This document shows, one piece after another, positions 59,945 through 64,000 of a DNA stretch of 64,000 nt. How positions within the stretch are numbered: position 1 is the stretch's first letter; every line of letters begins with the position of its first letter. The translations under genes and the position numbers were made by a program. The stretch lies in NCBI RefSeq assembly GCF_003176895.1, contig NZ_QGTD01000005.1, positions 310,001 to 374,000 on the forward strand, written 5' to 3'. Source of the DNA: Gracilibacillus dipsosauri (GTDB taxonomy: Bacteria > Bacillota > Bacilli > Bacillales > Amphibacillaceae). The notes under the pieces are model-generated. The model did not search any database, had not been told where the DNA came from, and saw nothing but the letters and a program-made list of their open reading frames with translations.

Positions 59945-61651
59945 CTATTTATTGACGACCTTCACGCCACGCATTCGATTGAATGCTGCTGCCAATTCAA
60001 AGCGTCTTGGTCTCGCTAAGTCACCAGGGTGTTGGTTTTTATATGGAGCAAAAGCTTGTAATCCTTCCTCCTCTATCATTTTTTCTACTAAATATAAAAA
60101 GTGAGATAGCGTTAATTCCTGCGTCATCATATCCTGTTCTTCCGCATGACGAATGATTTCCGCAATCGCTCTGGTTTGGGATGGATCCACTAGCTGTTCG
60201 ACATGATCCAAAACAATGGTTCCATTTCCGACTAGTATGTTTTGTCGCCCTTTTGCCTGTATCTTCTTTTTCTTTCCTTTCTTCACCTGCAAGCTTTTGG
60301 AAAGAAAAGCTCGTTGATTCGATTGCGTGCTAAGCACTTCGCTCTCTTTTTGTCTTTCTATCGGATAATCTTTTGCAATATCATGGGCTTGTTTCGTAAC
60401 ATTGTATGGCAAATATTGATCCATCATAATCACTTCATCTGCCACATCAAAATAATCGCCTGAACCTCCCATTACCATTATAGTCGATACGCTTAAATCA
60501 TCTCGAAGCTGTTGAATTCGATCAATAAACGGGGTAATAGGTTCCTTTTTTGTATGAACTAATGCCTTCATTCGTCTATCTCTTATCATAAAATTCGTTG
60601 CACTAGTATCTTCATCAATCAATAGCGTGCTTGCTCCTATCTCCATTGCTTCGACAACGTTCGTTGCTTGTGAGGTGCTCCCACTTGCATTTTCTGTAGT
60701 AAATTGCTTCGTGTCTTGTCCTTGAGGCAGGTCATTGATAAACATGGAAATATTAACGGAATTGACTTGTCTACCATCTTCTGCTCTAATCTTGACGGCA
60801 TCAGGGTCTGTTAAGACATATTCTCTGCCATCTCCTTTCATATGATGATATACCCCTCTCTCTAATGCTTCGAGTAGTGTACTTTTCCCGTGATATCCGC
60901 CACCAACAATTAAATTAATTCCTTTTCTTAAAGCCATCCCAGTGAGTGGTTCTACTCGGTGAGGCACTTCAATTTCTACACGGTTCTCTTCAGGACTCTG
61001 GAAGGTTACAGCTTTTTTTAGAGGTTTATTACTAATCCCGCTTGCACGTGGCAAAACTGCTCCATCTGCAACAAAAGCAATCCAACCATTTTCCTTCATT
61101 TTCTCACGAATAACCTTGTGTTGGTCTGCCAATTGTACACTTGCTTCTATTTTTTCATCCTTTATGGCTAGGATCGAGTTATTGATAATGGAAGGAAGAA
61201 TGGTCAAAAACAACTTTTTTGCCTCTCTCCCATTAATTCTTCTTCCGTTTGCTGGAAGACCAAGCGATAGACATATGATGGTGCTATTTTGGTTCAATTG
61301 AACAGCGGTTCTCTCTAATATTTCTTGTCCAGGTTGATCAATGTAAATAAGTCCACTTTTACCTGAACCTCTTGATTGATTACTTTCTTTATTTATAGCT
61401 TCACCAACAGCTCGCGCAATACAATCCTCGGTATATACTTTACGTTGTTTAGACTCTTTCCACTGTTGTTTTATACTACGGATATGATTGGGTACAATGA
61501 TGCGAATCTTAGATGGTGAGGCAAATGGATCTCCCTGTACATAGTCTATCGATAGCTGGTATTTCGAAAATTCATATTTTCCTTGTATCGATTTATATGC
61601 TTTATAGCCTTTCCCATCGATATGATGAAGTAATGATTGTAATTGTTTCAT
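59945..61651 (-). CDS. ABC-ATPase domain protein (PF09818-type)
   Basis: 568 residues. The start is ATG 61651, with AAAGGAG upstream. The protein has an N-terminal domain (YKAYKSIQGKYEFSKYQLSI, IRIIVPNHIRS), a Walker A-like INLIVGGGYHGKSTLLEALE, LTDPDAVKIRAEDGRQVNSV, a signature-like ASGSTSQATNVVEAMEIGAS, and Walker B TLLIDEDTSATNFMIRDRRM. It ends RPRRFELAAAFNRMRGVKV. This single-chain family is widespread but without a proven role. It is cytoplasmic and lies 14 bp upstream of queG, so possibly co-transcribed. Confidence 0.85.
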   Translation of the reverse strand: MKQLQSLLHHIDGKGYKAYKSIQGKYEFSKYQLSIDYVQGDPFASPSKIRIIVPNHIRSIKQQWKESKQRKVYTEDCIARAVGEAINKESNQSRGSGKSGLIYIDQPGQEILERTAVQLNQNSTIICLSLGLPANGRRINGREAKKLFLTILPSIINNSILAIKDEKIEASVQLADQHKVIREKMKENGWIAFVADGAVLPRASGISNKPLKKAVTFQSPEENRVEIEVPHRVEPLTGMALRKGINLIVGGGYHGKSTLLEALERGVYHHMKGDGREYVLTDPDAVKIRAEDGRQVNSVNISMFINDLPQGQDTKQFTTENASGSTSQATNVVEAMEIGASTLLIDEDTSATNFMIRDRRMKALVHTKKEPITPFIDRIQQLRDDLSVSTIMVMGGSGDYFDVADEVIMMDQYLPYNVTKQAHDIAKDYPIERQKESEVLSTQSNQRAFLSKSLQVKKGKKKKIQAKGRQNILVGNGTIVLDHVEQLVDPSQTRAIAEIIRHAEEQDMMTQELTLSHFLYLVEKMIEEEGLQAFAPYKNQHPGDLARPRRFELAAAFNRMRGVKVVNK

Positions 61652-61748
61652 AAATTCCGAAACTCCTTTATGATACTTTCTTTCTAAGGATACATTCATC
61701 AAGACAATTAGAGCAAATGATACGGCTATTTGAATAAGAGTTTCCTAT

Positions 61749-61871
61749 TAGAGAAAAACTCGCATTCGCTCGTCCTTTGGCGAATGCCTAGTTTTGCTTA
61801 TACTTGGTACCTTAAAATTTCAGCTACGTCGAAACTCTACTGTGTAGAAATTTTATCTTTTCCTAACGTAT
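61749..61871 (-). repeat. dispersed repeat, minus-strand copy
   Basis: The reverse complement matches 57749-57878 with scattered differences, including the TTTCGACGTAGCTGAAATTT core and a hairpin with one arm changed (GCGAATGCGAGT in place of GCGAATGCCTAGT). It lies upstream of the ABC-ATPase gene. The two inverted copies bracket about 4 kb (lipoproteins, ogt, queG, ABC-ATPase). Confidence 0.75.
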
Positions 61872-61927
61872 AAAATAAAAAACGTAATGCTTCATTTAAA
61901 ACGAAACACTACGTTCACACCTATGTA

Positions 61928-62001
61928 TGGAGCGGGTGAAGGGAATCGAACCCTCGACATCAGCTTGGAAGGCTGAGGTTTTACCACTAAACTACACCCG
62001 C
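61928..62001 (-). tRNA. tRNA-Gly (anticodon TCC)
   Basis: On the minus strand it begins GCGGGTGTAGTTTAGTGGTA, with anticodon stem CCTCAGCC, loop CTTCCAA (anticodon TCC), T arm GAGGGTTCGATTCCC, and acceptor CACCCGC followed by T and an encoded CCA. Cloverleaf pairing is complete. It is downstream, in the same transcription direction, of four partial copies of its own 5' half. Confidence 0.95.
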
Positions 62002-62621
62002 ATTTTATAAAAATAATATCAATTTATGTATTACGCACACCATGCTCCTGCATCTTCTAGCTTATTCGGTGAGGATGGATGCTTCGGAGCAACTCGTAGC
62101 GTACTCGGTGGATGCTTTTGCTCGTGGCTGAGGTTTTACCACTAAACTACACCCGCATTTTATAAAAATAATATCAATTTATGTATTACGCACACCATGC
62201 TCCTGCATCTTCTAGCTTATTCGGTGAGGATGGATGCTTCGGAGCAACTCGTAGCGTACTCGGTGGATGCTTTTGCTCGTGGCTGAGGTTTTACCACTAA
62301 ACTACACCCGCATTTTATAAAAATAATATCAATTTATGTATTACGCACACCATGCTCCTGCATCTTCTAGCTTATTCGATGAGGATGGATGCTTCGGAGC
62401 AACTCGTAGCGTACTCGGTGGATGCTTTTGCTCGTGGCTGAGGTTTTACCACTAAACTACACCCGCATTTTATAAAAATAATATCAATTTATGTATTACG
62501 CACACCATGCTCCTGCATCTTCTAGCTTATTCGATGAGGATGGATGCTTCGGAGCAACTCGTAGCGTACTCGGTGGATGCTTTTGCTCGTGGCTGAGGTT
62601 TTACCACTAAACTACACCCGC
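62002..62621 (-). repeat. four tandem 155-bp units each ending in the tRNA-Gly 5' half
   Basis: Unit boundaries: 62002-62156, 62157-62311, 62312-62466, 62467-62621. Each unit is 124 bp of spacer plus 31 bp identical to tRNA-Gly nucleotides 1-31 (up to the anticodon stem). The copies are essentially identical; units 1-2 have CGGTGAGG and units 3-4 CGATGAGG. The spacer contains its own internal echo (AAGCATCCACCGAGTA and AAGCATCCATCCTCACCGA on the minus strand). The intact tRNA gene follows directly. Beyond 62621 the homology stops. Confidence 0.95.
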
Positions 62622-62752
62622 ATTATTTACGGAAATTTTACAAAAACTACAAGATTTACGCTAATTTCAACAAATTTTTACGTTTTCTTAACAAAACCAC
62701 GTTTATTATTATAGCAATCAGTCTATTAGATTGCAATATTTTTTTAGAAAAA

Positions 62753-62777
62753 GTTTAAATCACCTGATGTAGGGTAA
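62753..62777 (+). promoter_or_regulatory. putative sigma-B promoter of the small membrane protein gene
   Basis: GTTTAA and GGGTAA separated by 13 bp, a good fit to the general-stress sigma-B consensus, 36 bp before the ATG. Confidence 0.5.
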
Positions 62778-62813
62778 CATATTGTTAACAAATAAACCAA
62801 AGGAGTGAACACC

Positions 62814-62948
62814 ATGATTTGGACAATTATTGGTATTCTATTACTTGTGTGGCTACTTGGTTTTCTCTTTGAATTTGCTGGTGGTCTCATTCATATACTA
62901 CTGGTCATAGCATTAATCGTATTCATTGTTAAAATGATTAGAAAATAA
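62814..62948 (+). CDS. lmo0937-type small membrane protein (44 aa)
   Basis: ATG 62814 after AAAGGAGTGAACACC. The sequence is MIWTIIGILLLVWLLGFLFE, then FAGGLIHILLVIALIVFIVK and MIRK: two short helices joined by a Gly pair. This pattern (MLxTIxxILxxxWLLGxxxxxxGxxIHxLLVxAxxxxLxxL) is that of the lmo0937/DUF5670 family. In Listeria lmo0937 is known as a stress-induced gene, in line with the sigma-B-like promoter here. A terminator follows 17 bp later. Confidence 0.8.
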   Translation: MIWTIIGILLLVWLLGFLFEFAGGLIHILLVIALIVFIVKMIRK

Positions 62949-62964
62949 TCCGATGGTTAGTGCG

Positions 62965-62994
62965 ATAAACGGGGAAAACTCCCCGTTTATTTCT
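62965..62994. terminator. bidirectional terminator between lmo0937-type gene and ZIP transporter
   Basis: 10-bp perfect stem ATAAACGGGG / CCCCGTTTAT with a 6-base loop, then TTCTTAT on the plus strand. The two convergent genes share it. Confidence 0.8.
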
Positions 62995-63809
62995 TATATA
63001 AATAATAATAGGCTTAATGCCATAACGGCCATCCCTGAGATTAAACCATAAATGGATTTATGAGCTTCATCATATTTTTTGGCAGCAGGAAGCAATTCAT
63101 CTAACGAAATAAACACCATTATCCCAGCAACACCAGCGAATATTAAACCAAACATCATATCATTTAAGAATGGCATAAGGAATAGAAATGCCACTATTGC
63201 TCCGATTGGTTCTGCAAGTCCTGATAAAAAAGATAATTTAAAAGCTTTCTTCCTATCACCTGTTGAAAAATAGATCGGTACAGCGACAGCGATCCCTTCT
63301 GGTATATTATGAATCGCAATGGCGATAGCGATCGCTATCCCCAAGCCCGGGTCTTGTAAAGCTGCAGTAAATGTGGCAATTCCCTCTGGAAAGTTATGAA
63401 TGGCAATGGCTAAAGCTGTGAAAGTCCCCATTTTTAATAAGGCTCCATCCCCATTAGCCGAACTTTTTTTATCCATCTCCTCTACTTTTTTAATATTATG
63501 AGGATTTCCATGGGAAGGAATAAATTTATCAATTAACGCAATAAGAACCATTCCACCAAAAAAACCGATAACGGTTAGCCAATGGCCCATTACATCACCA
63601 CTAGCATTAATCAAGGCATCCTGTGCTTTAAAGAAGATTTCTATCATGGAAACATAAATCATGACACCTGCTGAAAATCCTAACGCCCACGACAAAAATT
63701 TGGTATTCGTATTAGATGTGAAAAAAGCTAATAAACTACCAACACCTGTTGCCAAACCAGCAAATAATGTTAGACCAAACGCAAACATAAAACCATCCAC
63801 TTCACCCAT
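62994..63809 (-). CDS. ZIP-family metal transporter (ZupT-like)
   Basis: 271 residues from ATG 63809 (AAAGGGTG 10 bases upstream; the ATG at 63833 has no such site). Eight membrane helices; the two metal-binding helices carry AIAIHNFPEGIATFTAALQD and AIAIHNIPEGIAVAVPIYFS, the ZIP signature. Between helices 3 and 4 is a short His-poor cytoplasmic loop (SHGNPHNIKKVEEMDKKS). It probably imports Zn2+ and other divalent metals across the membrane. No metal-responsive operator is evident upstream. Confidence 0.9.
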   Translation of the reverse strand: MGEVDGFMFAFGLTLFAGLATGVGSLLAFFTSNTNTKFLSWALGFSAGVMIYVSMIEIFFKAQDALINASGDVMGHWLTVIGFFGGMVLIALIDKFIPSHGNPHNIKKVEEMDKKSSANGDGALLKMGTFTALAIAIHNFPEGIATFTAALQDPGLGIAIAIAIAIHNIPEGIAVAVPIYFSTGDRKKAFKLSFLSGLAEPIGAIVAFLFLMPFLNDMMFGLIFAGVAGIMVFISLDELLPAAKKYDEAHKSIYGLISGMAVMALSLLLFI

Positions 63810-64000
63810 GACAGCTAAACACCCTTTCAACATAAAATGTAGTCAACTAATCCTAATATATGCCTAAATCACAAAATGTTTCTCGCACGAAACATGTTAC
63901 TCTTAATCTAAAAAACAGTCAATATTTAAATACTCCTCATTATATTTTACAAGCTACATAAAGGAATATTACTGTCATCCTTAACATGAAAAAAATCGCT

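Noticed and set aside
62002-62621. CRISPR array
   Set aside because: The direct repeats are 155 bp with no variable spacers and contain tRNA sequence. This is a tandem duplication, and no cas genes are present.

Overview
The window comes from a low-G+C, Gram-positive, spore-former-like Bacillaceae chromosome. AGGAGG-type ribosome binding sites are strong, TTG and GTG starts are common, and there are homologues of SinR, YwnF, TrmL, QueG and an lmo0937-type small protein. A sortase-anchored GH10 xylanase, a GH2 beta-mannosidase and a sugar-oxidoreductase operon suggest a plant-polysaccharide degrader, perhaps near Gracilibacillus (inference only).

Layout. 1-6190 is a decaying hemicellulose locus: a beta-mannosidase cut by the window edge, a LacI regulator, a group II intron with a dead reverse transcriptase sitting just after the lacI terminator, and a GH36 alpha-galactosidase pseudogene whose operator-like site resembles one upstream of the mannosidase. 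6240-13600 is an accessory region of small genes separated by a recurring GCACCCGTTAGC-like boundary motif, with long inverted 'tail' repeats, a secreted peptide-like gene with a divergent small membrane gene, a degenerate IS3-family element and several frameshifted remnants. 13618-18593 holds a TetR/membrane-protein operon with two tandem operators, then a class D beta-lactamase divergent from a MocR-type regulator.

18770-41266 is one long minus-strand block. tadZ, tadA, tadB, tadC, a Flp-type pilin, TadE-like proteins, a DUF5702-like protein, a prepilin peptidase and three DUF4352-type lipoproteins are followed by an FHA protein, two PP2C phosphatases, a Ser/Thr kinase with extracytoplasmic TPR-like region, a small membrane protein with a ladder of T-x-L-L motifs, and a 1973-residue Ig-like repeat surface protein. 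The order suggests a Tad pilus or secretion machine coupled to Thr-phosphorylation signalling. I regard it as the most interesting system here.

41773-53776 holds an EIIA-Glc gene, a ThuA / Gfo-Idh-MocA / sugar isomerase operon with a divergent AraC regulator, a response regulator, a small glycosyltransferase operon with an internal SinR-like gene and SinR-type palindromes, and the xylanase. 54308-63809 holds mostly housekeeping or conserved genes (YwnF-like, metallophosphoesterase, trmL, amidase-domain protein, ogt, queG, ABC-ATPase, tRNA-Gly, ZIP transporter). It also has a 4 x 155-bp tandem array in which each unit carries the 5' 31 nt of tRNA-Gly.

All functional calls come from reading motifs in the sequence. 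No database search was run.
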